Positions 1-8,525 of a DNA stretch of 64,000 nucleotides are shown here, one piece after another. The notes under the pieces are model-generated. The model saw only the letters and a list, made by a program, of their open reading frames with translations. It had not been told where the DNA came from and searched no databases. Both the position numbers and the translations under genes were made by a program. This stretch comes from Streptomyces sp. NBRC 109706. GTDB lineage: Bacteria; Actinomycetota; Actinomycetes; Streptomycetales; Streptomycetaceae. Location: positions 620,001 through 684,000 of the forward strand of contig NZ_BBOM01000006.1 in assembly GCF_000974485.1 (NCBI RefSeq), given 5' to 3'. Numbering within the stretch: the stretch's first letter is position 1; the number at the start of each line of letters is the position of its first letter.

Positions 1-759
1 CTGGTCGAGGCCAAGGTGCTGCGCGACGCCGAGGGCGTCGACCGACAGGCCACCGTCGAACTGCGCGCCGCCTCGGGCGCCACCGCCCGGATCGAGCTGG
101 ACTGGGCCTACCCGGGCGAACGCAAGGACATCGAGGTGCACCTCGCCGACGGCACCGTGCACCACGCCGACATGCTCGGCGGGCACGACGGGTTCAAGCG
201 GTCCCTGTGGCACGAGTATGTGGGCGTGCTGGTCGAGTTCGCCGCCGATGTGCGGGCCGGCCGGGGCCATGGCGAGGACGGTCTCGCCGCGTTGGAGCTG
301 GTCGACCAGGTCTACCGTTCCCAGGGCGCCCCGACGACGGCCGTGCCCGGGCCCGACCCGAACGAGGACGGGCTGAAGTTCCCGGTGCGCTCCACCCTGG
401 TGAAGATCCTCACCCACCGCAGGGACGACCGGGGCATGAGCCTGACGGAGTTCGCCAGCCGCTGTGTGCGCAGGGGAGAGGTCCACGAGCTGGTCACCAC
501 CGACCAGACGGATCCGACGCCGGGCGCCGTGGTCGACCGGGTCGGCTTCCTCGGCTTTGTCGAGATCGAGTCCGCCGGCGTGCTGGACCGGGGCGACGAG
601 GTGTGGGCGGGCGGCCGCAGGATAGGCACCGTGCTCGGCTTCGACGACTGCCACTTCCCCAACCACTACAACGTGCTGATCGCCGTCGACACCCCGACGA
701 CAGGCCCCGAGCAGGGCCTGGCACCCGGCATGGAGGTCCGCTTCGGCGCGCCCAACTAG
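1..759 (+). CDS. Gfo/Idh/MocA-type oxidoreductase, C-terminal part with an extra C-terminal domain (5' truncated)
   Basis: The reading frame is open from the first base, so the N-terminal Rossmann (NAD-binding) part lies outside the window. Roughly the first 110 visible residues look like the Gfo/Idh/MocA C-terminal fold: a beta-rich stretch (ELRAASG, RIELDW), the ADMLGGHDGFKRSLWHEY segment, and a helix ending LAALELVDQVYRS, the usual end of this family. About 120 further residues follow (from near position 360), with a compact beta-rich composition (FVEIESAGVLDRGDEVWAGG) unlike the oxidoreductase fold. The family oxidises or reduces sugar or inositol hydroxyl groups with NAD(P). Next to a WbpA-like dehydrogenase and DegT aminotransferases it could act as the WbpB-like 3-dehydrogenase. 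That role is inference; the fold assignment is moderately secure and the tail's function is unknown. Confidence 0.65.
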   Translation: MVEAKVLRDAEGVDRQATVELRAASGATARIELDWAYPGERKDIEVHLADGTVHHADMLGGHDGFKRSLWHEYVGVLVEFAADVRAGRGHGEDGLAALELVDQVYRSQGAPTTAVPGPDPNEDGLKFPVRSTLVKILTHRRDDRGMSLTEFASRCVRRGEVHELVTTDQTDPTPGAVVDRVGFLGFVEIESAGVLDRGDEVWAGGRRIGTVLGFDDCHFPNHYNVLIAVDTPTTGPEQGLAPGMEVRFGAPN

Positions 760-850
760 GGTCGCGGCGCCCGGACATGGCCGCGCCCCCCGATCCGGCG
801 AACGGATCGGGGGGCGCGGCACCTCGCCCCGAGGCCCCGAGGCCACGAAG

Positions 851-2143
851 CTACAGCGACTCCACGGACCCGCCCGGCGCCAACCGCCGCCGGCAGTCCA
901 GCACATAGCGGGCCGACCCGGTCACCAGCGCGTAGTCCACGCCGTCATGGTCGGTGACCAGCAGCACCGCGTCGGCCGCCGCGACCTCGTCCTTCGTCAG
1001 CTCGACCGGCACCGGCTCGGACGGGCCCGAGGGCAGCAACCCGGACGGGTACTCCGACACATGGGCGTCCACGATGCGGACGGCCGCGCCCGCCTCGGTG
1101 AGCAGCCGGGCGATATCGACCCCGGGGGACTCCCGCACATCGCCGCTGTTCGCCTTGTAGGCCAGCCCCAGCATCAGCACCCGCGCGCCGGCCAGCGCCC
1201 CGCCGCGCCGCTCCAGGCCACGGCCCAGGCGTTCGACCACATACTCCGGCATCCGGTTGTTCAACTCGGCGGCCAGCTCCACCAGTCGGAACCTGGCGCC
1301 GAGCTGCCGCTCCACCTTCCACGACAGATACAGCGGATCGACCGGCAGGCAGTGCCCGCCGACGCCGGGACCCGGCGTGAAGCGCATGAACCCGAACGGC
1401 TTGGTCGCCGCCACGTCCAGCGCCTCCCACATGTCCACGCCCAACCCCTCGGCATGGGTGGCGAGTTCGTTGACCAGCGCGATGTTGACCTGCCGGAAGG
1501 TGTTCTCCAGGATCTTCGCCAGCTCGGCGACGCGCGGCGTGCCGGCCCGCACCACCTCCTGGACCACCGAACCGTAGAAGTCCGCGATCCGCTCCAGCGA
1601 GGCGTCGTCGACCCCCGACACCACCTTGGGGGTGGTCTCGAACGTCCACCGTTCGTTGCCCGGGTCGATCCGCTCCGGGCTGTAGCCGAGATGGAAGTCA
1701 CGGCCCGGCACAAGCCCCGACTCCCGGCGCAGCAGCGGACCCAACACCTCCTCGGTGGTGCCCGGATAGCTGGTCGACTCCAACACCACCACGGCGCCCG
1801 GCCGCAGATGGGCGGCGAGCGTGGTGCCCGCCGACTCGATGTACGACAGATCGGGCTCACCGTCACGCAACGGCGTGGGCACGGTGATCACCGCGATATC
1901 GAACTCGGCCAGGTCCTCGTCCGCCACGCTGGGCCGGTAGACGCCCCGGTCCAGCAGCGCGGAAAGCCGCTCCGAACCGATGTCGCCCACATAGGACTCA
2001 CCGACCGCGAGCTTCTTGATCCGCGCCTCGTCGACGTCGTACCCGACGACCTGGTAACCGCGTTCCGCCGCCGCGACGGCCAGCGGCAGTCCGACATAGC
2101 CCTGTCCCATGACGACCAGTTTCGAGGCCATCGAAGGCTGCAT
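851..2143 (-). CDS. UDP-N-acetylhexosamine 6-dehydrogenase (WbpA/WecC type)
   Basis: This 430-residue protein belongs to the UDP-glucose/GDP-mannose dehydrogenase superfamily, which performs a two-step NAD-dependent oxidation of the C6 hydroxyl of a nucleotide sugar to a uronic acid. Visible marks are the N-terminal dinucleotide motif GQGYVGLPLA (about 14-23), the VPTPL segment (about 88-92), the GYSPERIDPG motif (about 153-162), the catalytic cysteine in GVGGHCLPVDP (about Cys265), and the C-terminal AYKANSGDVRESP segment. The SPERIDPG and HCLPVDP wording fits the N-acetylhexosamine branch (WbpA/WecC) better than UDP-glucose dehydrogenase. The ATG at 2143 was chosen because AAGGAG lies seven bases upstream and the preceding aminotransferase gene stops 11 bp before it. 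It is the last gene of a tight three-gene minus-strand operon. Confidence 0.88.
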   Translation of the reverse strand: MQPSMASKLVVMGQGYVGLPLAVAAAERGYQVVGYDVDEARIKKLAVGESYVGDIGSERLSALLDRGVYRPSVADEDLAEFDIAVITVPTPLRDGEPDLSYIESAGTTLAAHLRPGAVVVLESTSYPGTTEEVLGPLLRRESGLVPGRDFHLGYSPERIDPGNERWTFETTPKVVSGVDDASLERIADFYGSVVQEVVRAGTPRVAELAKILENTFRQVNIALVNELATHAEGLGVDMWEALDVAATKPFGFMRFTPGPGVGGHCLPVDPLYLSWKVERQLGARFRLVELAAELNNRMPEYVVERLGRGLERRGGALAGARVLMLGLAYKANSGDVRESPGVDIARLLTEAGAAVRIVDAHVSEYPSGLLPSGPSEPVPVELTKDEVAAADAVLLVTDHDGVDYALVTGSARYVLDCRRRLAPGGSVESL

Positions 2144-2154
2144 CCCGGTACTCC

Positions 2155-3273
2155 TTAGTCGAAGAACTCGCACACCGAGTCGGCGATGTACTCCACTTGG
2201 GCGTCGGTCAGATGGGGCCAGATCGGGATGGCGAGGTTGTGGTCGCTGGCGTACTGGGCGCCAGGCCAGGCGCGGCCCTCGGGCGCGAACTCCGCGAACG
2301 CCGGCTGCAGCGGCAGCGGCACCGGGTAGTACACATGGCTGCCGATCTCCTTCTCGGTCAACCACGCCCGCAGATCGCCACGCCGCCGCACCAACAGCGA
2401 GTAGACGTAGTAGCAGCGGCCGTTGCGCCCCGCCGGCGGCGCCGTCACCCCACGGTCGGCCAACGGCGCGAACCGCTCCGTGTAGTAGTCGGCGATCTTC
2501 GCGCGCCGCTCCAACCGGTCGGCGAACCCCGCGTGCCGGTGCAGCTGGAACGCGGCGACGACCTCGTCGAAACGGCTGTTCTGCCCCACCTCGTGGTGCA
2601 GGAAGCGGGTGATCCCGTCCTGCCCGTGGTTGCGGAGCATCCGCACCCTGGTCGCCAGCGCCTCGTCGTCGGTGAGCACCACGCCGCCCTCGCCGACCGT
2701 GCCGAACGCCTTCACCTGGAAGAAGGAGAACGCCCCCAGATCGCCCCAACGCCCGGACGGCACCCCGTCCAACACCGCGCCCTGGGCGACCGCCGCATCC
2801 TCGATGACCGGTATGCCCCGGTCATGGGCGATCTTGTTGATGCGCGGCATGTCGGCCATGATCGAGAAGACATGCGCCGGCATCACCGCCTTGGTGCGGT
2901 CCGTGATCGACCGCTCCATGTCCTCCGGATCGATCACCATGGTGTGCGGATCGCAGTCGGCGAAGACCGGCGTGGCGCCCAGGTTCGCCACCGACGACGC
3001 CACCGGCTGGCAACAGAACGCCGGCACCACGACCTCGTCCCCCGGGCCGACGCCCAGCGCCTGTACCGCGAGGTTCAGCGCCCCGGTGCCGCTGGAACAG
3101 GCGATCACCGAGCCGGCCCCGGTGGACTCGCGCAACTCCTCCTCCAGGGCCGCGGAACGGCGGCCGAGGATGAACTTCTGCTCGGGGTCGGTCCCCACCT
3201 CGTAGAGCAGATCGAGCAGCGCCTGCCGGTCCTCCTCGAACAGGTCCGGCGGGAAGAACGGGATGAGCGCCAT
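2155..3273 (-). CDS. DegT/DnrJ/EryC1/StrS-family PLP aminotransferase (second of the operon)
   Basis: This 372-residue enzyme belongs to the sugar aminotransferase family that transfers an amino group, usually from glutamate, to keto-sugars. Family marks include GRRSAALEEEL near the N-terminus, SSGTGALNLAVQALG and GDEVVVPAF (cofactor-phosphate region), VIEDAAVAQGA (pyridine-contacting Asp), and the PLP Schiff-base lysine in SFFQVKAFGTVGEGG (about Lys188). The C-terminal PLPLQPAF and PIWPHLTDAQVEYI segments are typical. The ATG at 3273 lies one base after the TGA of the upstream gene, with GGGAGG as ribosome-binding site, so the two aminotransferases are translationally coupled. Substrate cannot be read from sequence; the adjacent 6-dehydrogenase suggests a keto-uronic acid nucleotide sugar or a cyclitol. 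Confidence 0.88.
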   Translation of the reverse strand: MALIPFFPPDLFEEDRQALLDLLYEVGTDPEQKFILGRRSAALEEELRESTGAGSVIACSSGTGALNLAVQALGVGPGDEVVVPAFCCQPVASSVANLGATPVFADCDPHTMVIDPEDMERSITDRTKAVMPAHVFSIMADMPRINKIAHDRGIPVIEDAAVAQGAVLDGVPSGRWGDLGAFSFFQVKAFGTVGEGGVVLTDDEALATRVRMLRNHGQDGITRFLHHEVGQNSRFDEVVAAFQLHRHAGFADRLERRAKIADYYTERFAPLADRGVTAPPAGRNGRCYYVYSLLVRRRGDLRAWLTEKEIGSHVYYPVPLPLQPAFAEFAPEGRAWPGAQYASDHNLAIPIWPHLTDAQVEYIADSVCEFFD

Positions 3274-3274
3274 C

Positions 3275-4492
3275 TCACTGCCTCCCGGCGTAGAAGTCGA
3301 CGATGGCCGCACACACGGTCTCGACCTGTTCCTCGGTGAGATCCGGGTACAGCGGCAGGGCCACGGTCCGCCCGCTGGCGGCCTCCGCGTTGGGCAGCGA
3401 GGGCGGCGGCGAACCGTCCGCCGGCGCGTAGGCGGGCTGGTGGTGCAGCGGACGCGGGTAGTACGTCTCGGTGCCGATGCCCCGCCGCGTCAGATGGTCG
3501 ACCAGCGCGTCGCGCCGCTCGACCTCGATCAGATACACATAGAACACCGGGTCCGACGGCACGGCCCGGGGCAGCAGCCTGGGCACCGCCAGCACCCCGT
3601 CGACGCCGCTCAACCGCTCGGTGTAGGCGTCCGCGAGCCGCCGGCGCCGCACGATGTCCTCGTCGAGCCGCGACAGCTTGGCGACCAGCACCGCCGCCTG
3701 GATGTCGTCCATCTTGCTGTTGGTGCCGCTCGCCCCCGACAGGTTGGAGATGCCGGCGATATGGTCGATGGTCTTCCCCATCCGACCGTGGTGCCGCAAC
3801 GTCCCGGCGCGCTCGGCGATCTCCTCGTCGTCGGTGAGGATCATGCCGGCGTCGCCCACCGCGCCCAGCGTCTTGCTGGGGAAGAACGAGAGCACCCCGC
3901 CGGCGCCCAACAGGCCCGCGTGGGTGCCGTCCCAGCGCATCCCGATCGCCTCGGCGCTGTCCTCCAGCACCAGCAGCCCGTGCCGCTTCGCCACCTCGTC
4001 GATCGCCGCCATGTCGGCCAGCTGGCTGAAGAGATGCACCGGCAGCACCGCGCGGGTCCGCTCGGTGATCTTCGACTCGAACGAGGCGGCGTCCATCCCG
4101 TAGTCGCCGTCCGGCGTGATGTCGGCGAAGACCGGGGTGGCCCGCGCCAATGTGACGGCCGACGCCGACGCGAAGAACGTGAACGCCGGCACGATCACCT
4201 CGTCGCCCGGCCCGATCCCGGCCGCCCGCAGCAGCAACACCAGGGCGTCCGTACCCGAGTTGACCGCGATGGCGTGCCGGGCGCCGGTGTAGTCACGGAT
4301 GGCCCGCTCCAGTTCGGCGACCTTCCGCCCGTGGGAGAACTTCCCACGATCGAAGACCTCGCCGACATGCCGGCTGATCAGCGGCCACAGCTCCCGGAAG
4401 GAGTCCGCCTGTGAGAAGAAGGGGACTTCCGTCCCCGGACCGGCCGGTCCGGTCCTGTCGCCCGTTGTCAGTCCCTGTGCCGAAGTACCCAC
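3275..4492 (-). CDS. DegT/DnrJ/EryC1/StrS-family PLP aminotransferase (first of the operon)
   Basis: This 405-residue sugar aminotransferase paralogue leads the minus-strand operon. It begins with about 20 low-complexity residues before the family's usual start (VPFFSQADSFRELWP). Marks are FSHGRKVAELERA, NSGTDALVLLLRA, GDEVIVPAFTFFASA, VLEDSAEAIG and the Schiff-base lysine in LSFFPSKTLGAVGDAG (about Lys207). GTG at 4492 was chosen because GAGGAG stands four to five bases upstream; the open frame runs on to 4789 but that extension is Arg/Pro-rich and lacks family similarity. It is more like WbpE/QdtB-type enzymes than its downstream neighbour, which suggests two separate transaminations rather than redundancy. 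The exact substrate is unknown. Confidence 0.85.
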   Translation of the reverse strand: MGTSAQGLTTGDRTGPAGPGTEVPFFSQADSFRELWPLISRHVGEVFDRGKFSHGRKVAELERAIRDYTGARHAIAVNSGTDALVLLLRAAGIGPGDEVIVPAFTFFASASAVTLARATPVFADITPDGDYGMDAASFESKITERTRAVLPVHLFSQLADMAAIDEVAKRHGLLVLEDSAEAIGMRWDGTHAGLLGAGGVLSFFPSKTLGAVGDAGMILTDDEEIAERAGTLRHHGRMGKTIDHIAGISNLSGASGTNSKMDDIQAAVLVAKLSRLDEDIVRRRRLADAYTERLSGVDGVLAVPRLLPRAVPSDPVFYVYLIEVERRDALVDHLTRRGIGTETYYPRPLHHQPAYAPADGSPPPSLPNAEAASGRTVALPLYPDLTEEQVETVCAAIVDFYAGRQ

Positions 4493-4985
4493 CGGTCTCC
4501 TCAATCGTGGTGCTTCATGGGAGGGTGCGCGGTCCGCGCGGCGCCGTGCTGTCGGGCACGGGGGACCGGGGCGCCAACAGGGTTCCGGGCGCCCCCGCGC
4601 CCCGAGGACGGGCGCCCTCACGACCGTATGAAGAAGCGGGGACCGCGACAACGGCAACAACTTGCCCGCAGCGCCCGCGCGTTGAATCCGCACGGCGCGG
4701 CGCGGGTCGCGGCGCCCCGCCGCCGAAGGGCCGTCGGGGGCCGCCGAGGCCGTGACAGGTTCTTGCTCGTGGCGCGCCCCGCTCGGCACGTTATTGCCAT
4801 GGCGGCCCGCGCGGCTCCGTTCCTAAGGTGACTCACCGTCCGGCCGCCCGGAGCACGCTACCCAGGGACCGCAACGCGGAGCCGCGATGGCCGCTCGGCG
4901 CGCGGGACCCGGAGGAGTCCGGCCGGCGAACCGCGGGAGGGCCGACCGCTCCCCCGTCACCTGACGAGCACCCCGGGGGTTGACC
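4493..4985. promoter_or_regulatory. Divergent intergenic region between the aminosugar operon and the methyltransferase/prenyltransferase operon
   Basis: A 493-bp stretch without a convincing gene separates two divergent operons, so promoters for both should lie here. The only locally AT-richer patches are around 4650-4670 and 4780-4830. No perfect -10/-35 pair stands out on either strand. It is the natural place to look for binding by the cluster's LuxR-type regulator. Confidence 0.4.
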
Positions 4986-5822
4986 GTGAGCGTCGCCGAA
5001 AGCCTCTCCTCGACACCGCCCGGCCTCACCGGCGCGGCGGACGACAGCCCGTACATATTCGACTCCGCCTGGGACCGCGAGACCGAACGGCTCCGCGCCA
5101 ACGAGGCGCTCTGGGACCAGGGCACCATCGAACGCCTCGAACGCCTCGGCGTGGCCCCCGGCTGGACCTGCCTCGAAGTCGGCGCCGGCCGCGGCTCGAT
5201 CGCCGACTGGCTCGGCGAACGCGTCGGCCCCGGCGGCCGGGTGGTCGCCGCCGACCTGGAGACCGCGCCGCTCGACTGGATCGACCGCCCCCAGGTCGAG
5301 GTCACCAAGCTCGACCTGCGCGGCGACCAACTCCCGCACGACACCTTCGACCTGATCCACGCCCGGATGGTCCTGCAACACCTGGAGGACCGGGACGTCG
5401 CCATCAGCCGGATGGTCCGCGCCCTCAAGCCGGGCGGCGTGCTCTTCGTCGAGGACACCGACTCGCTCACCCTGTTCCGCTCCGCCGTCGCCGTCGACTT
5501 CCTCAGGGACGTCCACACCGCCTGCTACGACCTGATGGCCCGCGCCGGCTACGAGGCCCGTGGCGGCCAACTCGACTTCGAGGCCGCGCTCGCCACCGAA
5601 CTGGTCGACGTCTCCGCCGAAGGCCGCGCCGTGATGGTCAGGGGCGGCACCCTCAGGTCCCGGATGTATGTGCTCTGGCTGGAATACCTCCGCCCCAAGC
5701 TGATCGAGGCCGGACTGCTCACCGAGGAACGGATCGACGAGGCGCTGGCCGCTATGGCCAACCCGGACCACCGCTGGCTGAGCCAGGTGCTGATCTCCAC
5801 CTACGGCCGCCGCCCCAGCTGA
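4986..5822 (+). CDS. SAM-dependent class I methyltransferase
   Basis: This 278-residue protein has the class I methyltransferase Rossmann signature. Motif I is LEVGAGRGSIADWL (about 60-73), an acidic residue binding the SAM ribose follows in VVAADLETAP, and the central FDLIHARMVLQHLEDRD segment and LKPGGVLFVEDTD are as in UbiE- and PKS-cluster-type small-molecule methyltransferases. GTG at 4986 has a GGGGG purine run about seven bases upstream; a TTG two codons earlier is an alternative. It is the first gene of the rightward operon, 41 bp before the UbiA-type prenyltransferase gene. It probably methylates a late intermediate or the prenylated acceptor; neither the acceptor atom nor the substrate can be assigned. 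Confidence 0.85.
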   Translation: MSVAESLSSTPPGLTGAADDSPYIFDSAWDRETERLRANEALWDQGTIERLERLGVAPGWTCLEVGAGRGSIADWLGERVGPGGRVVAADLETAPLDWIDRPQVEVTKLDLRGDQLPHDTFDLIHARMVLQHLEDRDVAISRMVRALKPGGVLFVEDTDSLTLFRSAVAVDFLRDVHTACYDLMARAGYEARGGQLDFEAALATELVDVSAEGRAVMVRGGTLRSRMYVLWLEYLRPKLIEAGLLTEERIDEALAAMANPDHRWLSQVLISTYGRRPS

Positions 5823-5863
5823 CCAGGCTCCCCCCTGTCCACCTCCTCGGAAAGGCGTGGCCC

Positions 5864-6832
5864 ATGGCCGTCAACACGGTGCGGACCGGCGAGACGGGCG
5901 TCACCCCCCGGTCGAACCGACTCAAGGCGTACGCCAAGCTGGGCAAGCTGGCCTTCTTCGACTTCTATCTGTGCGTCCTGCTGGTGTGGGCGGCGCTCCC
6001 CGGCGACCAGCTCTGGGAGTGGCAGAGCTTCGCCCTGCTCGCGCTGTTCGTCCTCGGCCAGGGCGGCGTGGTCGCCGCCACCGTCGCCTTCGACGATCTG
6101 ACCGGACTCCGCGACGGCAGCGACGCCCGCAACTACCAGCCGGAGACCGGGCAGTTGCGCGACCTGTCCCGGAAGCCGCTGCTCAGTGGCGCCCTGACGG
6201 CCCGTCAGGCATGGCTCTTCGGCTGGGGCACGGTCGCCTGGGGGCTGGTCGTCTGGAGCGCGACCGCCCTGCTGGCACCCCACCAGCCGCTCTGGGTCTG
6301 CGCCCTGCTGCTGCTCACCGTCGTGCTGGCCGTGCAGTACTCCTACGGCCTCAAACTCAGCTACCACGGCGGCCAGGAACTGCTCCTCCTCTTCTGCCCC
6401 GCCATGGTGGTGCTGCTCCCCTACGGACTGCTCACCGGCACCACCACCGGCCTGATCATCCTGGAGGCGTTGCTCTTCGGCCTCTGGAGCCTGCTGGTCT
6501 CGCTCTACTCCAACATGAACGATGTCGACGGCGACCGGCTGGCGGGCCGCCGCAACCTCGCGACGCTCACCTCGTCCGCCAACTACCGCCGGGTGATAGT
6601 GGCGTTCACCGTGGCCGAGCCCGTCGCGGTGCTCGTCGCCTGGGCCGTCGGCGCGGTCCCCGGCTGGTTCCCGCTGGTGCTGCTGCCGGTACTCGCCTCC
6701 CGCGCGATGCAGGTGCGCACCGGCATCGTCCAGCGCAACGCGCTCGCCGCCCGCGTCCTCGGCATCCGCACCCAGCGGATCGGGGTCCTCTCCTTCATGG
6801 TCGGTAACCTCTTGGCCGTGCATCTCATCTGA
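5864..6832 (+). CDS. UbiA-family membrane prenyltransferase (or UbiA-type terpene synthase)
   Basis: This 322-residue integral membrane protein has about eight to nine hydrophobic segments. It carries the two Asp-rich Mg-diphosphate motifs of the UbiA superfamily: AFDDLTGLRDGSDARN (about 80-95) and NDVDGDRLAGRRNLATL (about 218-234). The second resembles the MenA/DPPR-synthase style of motif. Family members attach a prenyl chain from a prenyl diphosphate to an aromatic or sugar-phosphate acceptor, and some actinomycete members cyclise it instead. ATG at 5864 follows GGAAAGG. A polyprenyl diphosphate synthase lies 4.6 kb downstream as a possible donor source, and a BenE-type permease is the next gene. 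Cluster context makes a specialised-metabolite role more likely than menaquinone synthesis. Confidence 0.87.
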   Translation: MAVNTVRTGETGVTPRSNRLKAYAKLGKLAFFDFYLCVLLVWAALPGDQLWEWQSFALLALFVLGQGGVVAATVAFDDLTGLRDGSDARNYQPETGQLRDLSRKPLLSGALTARQAWLFGWGTVAWGLVVWSATALLAPHQPLWVCALLLLTVVLAVQYSYGLKLSYHGGQELLLLFCPAMVVLLPYGLLTGTTTGLIILEALLFGLWSLLVSLYSNMNDVDGDRLAGRRNLATLTSSANYRRVIVAFTVAEPVAVLVAWAVGAVPGWFPLVLLPVLASRAMQVRTGIVQRNALAARVLGIRTQRIGVLSFMVGNLLAVHLI

Positions 6833-6858
6833 GACCGGCCGGCGAAAGGCGTGAACGA

Positions 6859-8091
6859 GTGCGGTGGCGTGACAGGCTGCGGACGCGACCGACCGAACGG
6901 ACCGACCGGCCCAACCTGCGGGCCGCGATGTCCACTTCGGCGGTCGCCGCCGGACTGATCGCCGTGATCGTCTCCTACGCGGGCCCCATGGCCATCGTCT
7001 TCCAGGCCGCCGACGCCGGCCGACTCGGCGAGGTCCGCCTCGAATCCTGGGTCTGGGCCATCTCCATCGGCTCCGGCATCACCTGTATCGCGCTGAGCTG
7101 GGCCTACCGCGCGCCGGTGCTCACCGCCTGGTCGACCCCCGGCGCCGCGCTGCTGGTCTCGGGCCTCACCGCCTACTCCTATGGCGAGGCCGTCGGCGCC
7201 TTTCTGCTGGCCGCCCTCGCCACGGTGCTGGTCGGGGCCACCGGGCTCTTCGGCACCGTGATGCGGCTGCTGCCCCAGTCGGTCGCGGCGGCCATGCTCG
7301 CCGGCATCCTGCTCTCCTTCGGCATCGACGTCTTCCGGGCCGCCGACACCAGCCCGGGACTGATCGCCGTCATGCTCACCGGCTATGTCCTCGCCCGCCG
7401 CCTCGCGCCGCGCTGGGCCACCGCCTGGACGCTGCTGCTCGGCTGCCTCTACACCGCCGTGGCCGGCCAAGCCGACTTCAGCGGCGTAAAACTCTCCATC
7501 GCCACGCCGGAGTTGACCGCCCCCAGCTTCTCGCCGGACGCCGCCGTCGGGCTGGCCCTCCCGCTCTTCCTGGTCACCATGGCCTCCCAGAACGCCCCCG
7601 GCATCGCGGTGCTCCGCTCCGCCGGCTACGACACCAACCCCGACCGCCTGGTGGTCACCACCGGAGTCGCCTCCGCCGTCCTCGCCCCGGTCGGCGCCCA
7701 CGCCATCAACCTGGCCGCCATCACCGCCGCCATCTGCACCGGCCGCGAGGCCCACGAGGACCCGAACCGCCGCTATGTCGCGGGCATCACCTGCGGCGCC
7801 GGCTACCTCCTGGTCGGCATCTTCGGCACCGCCCTGGTCGGGCTCTTCACCGCGCTCCCGACCGAACTCGTCGCCGCCGTCGCCGGCATCGCCCTCCTCG
7901 GCGCGATCGGCGCCTCCCTCGCCACCGCGACGGCCGACGAACGCCACCGCGACGGCGCGCTGGTGGCCTTCCTGGTGACCGCGTCCGACATCGAGTGGTG
8001 GGGCGTCGGCTCCCCCTTCTGGGGCCTCATCCTCGGCGTCGCCACCCACCTCCTCACCACCCACCCCTGGCCCAGGAAAACCCCGAACTGA
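6859..8091 (+). CDS. BenE-type benzoate/H+ symporter family permease
   Basis: This 410-residue polytopic membrane protein has about 12 hydrophobic helices from residue 24 on. The sequence matches the BenE family: an N-terminal GPMAIVFQAADAG, WSTPGAALL, the conserved LPLFLVTMASQNAPGIAVLRSAGY around residue 235-260, and APVGAHAINLAAITAAICTG. BenE proteins couple proton movement to benzoate-like aromatic acid transport. The gene starts 26 bp after the UbiA-family gene and ends the operon. GTG at 6859 follows GAAAGG; ATG at 6928 is a shorter alternative. Its place beside a prenyltransferase suggests import of an aromatic precursor or export of product; direction and substrate are inference. Confidence 0.85.
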   Translation: MRWRDRLRTRPTERTDRPNLRAAMSTSAVAAGLIAVIVSYAGPMAIVFQAADAGRLGEVRLESWVWAISIGSGITCIALSWAYRAPVLTAWSTPGAALLVSGLTAYSYGEAVGAFLLAALATVLVGATGLFGTVMRLLPQSVAAAMLAGILLSFGIDVFRAADTSPGLIAVMLTGYVLARRLAPRWATAWTLLLGCLYTAVAGQADFSGVKLSIATPELTAPSFSPDAAVGLALPLFLVTMASQNAPGIAVLRSAGYDTNPDRLVVTTGVASAVLAPVGAHAINLAAITAAICTGREAHEDPNRRYVAGITCGAGYLLVGIFGTALVGLFTALPTELVAAVAGIALLGAIGASLATATADERHRDGALVAFLVTASDIEWWGVGSPFWGLILGVATHLLTTHPWPRKTPN

Positions 8092-8525
8092 CGGGCGGGC
8101 GCCGCGCGTTCACCCCGCGCTGCGGCGCCCGGCCCGGCCCCCGGCCGGAACGGTCGCGCGGGGCGCGCCCACCCGCGTCAACTCCCGTACGCCACCGCCC
8201 CGAACAACACCCCTGCGTGGCGCACTCGACCCGCCACCCTCGCCGGTCCGGCCCTCAACCGTCGGCACCGAGCCCCGCGTCCCCCCATTCGACGGGAACC
8301 CCCCACCCCGTGACGTCGCCGGGGCGGTCAGGCCGCCGCGCCCAGCGGCCCCGCTGAGCTGGGACTTCAGCGAGAATTCACCGAGCCTCCAGCAGACTTT
8401 CCTGAGGCCTCCGCAGTATCACCCCAGTGGCGTTTCGCCCCAGGGACCACGGGCGTTCATGCCGCGAGGACCGGGCCCGGCATGGCGCACGCACGGGCCG
8501 AACGGGGATACGGGGAAGGGACCCA
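8092..8525 (+). promoter_or_regulatory. Intergenic region upstream of the LuxR-type regulator gene
   Basis: About 430 bp with no convincing gene. The first 250 bp are C-rich and featureless. The less GC-rich part around 8358-8430, just upstream of the regulator, is the likely promoter zone, but no -10/-35 pair is clear. A GTG at 8427 could extend the regulator by 33 residues; the extension is Arg-rich and looks untranslated. Confidence 0.3.

Noticed and set aside
4493..4789. N-terminal extension of the first aminotransferase
   Set aside because: The extension is Arg/Pro-rich and GTG 4492 has a good ribosome-binding site.
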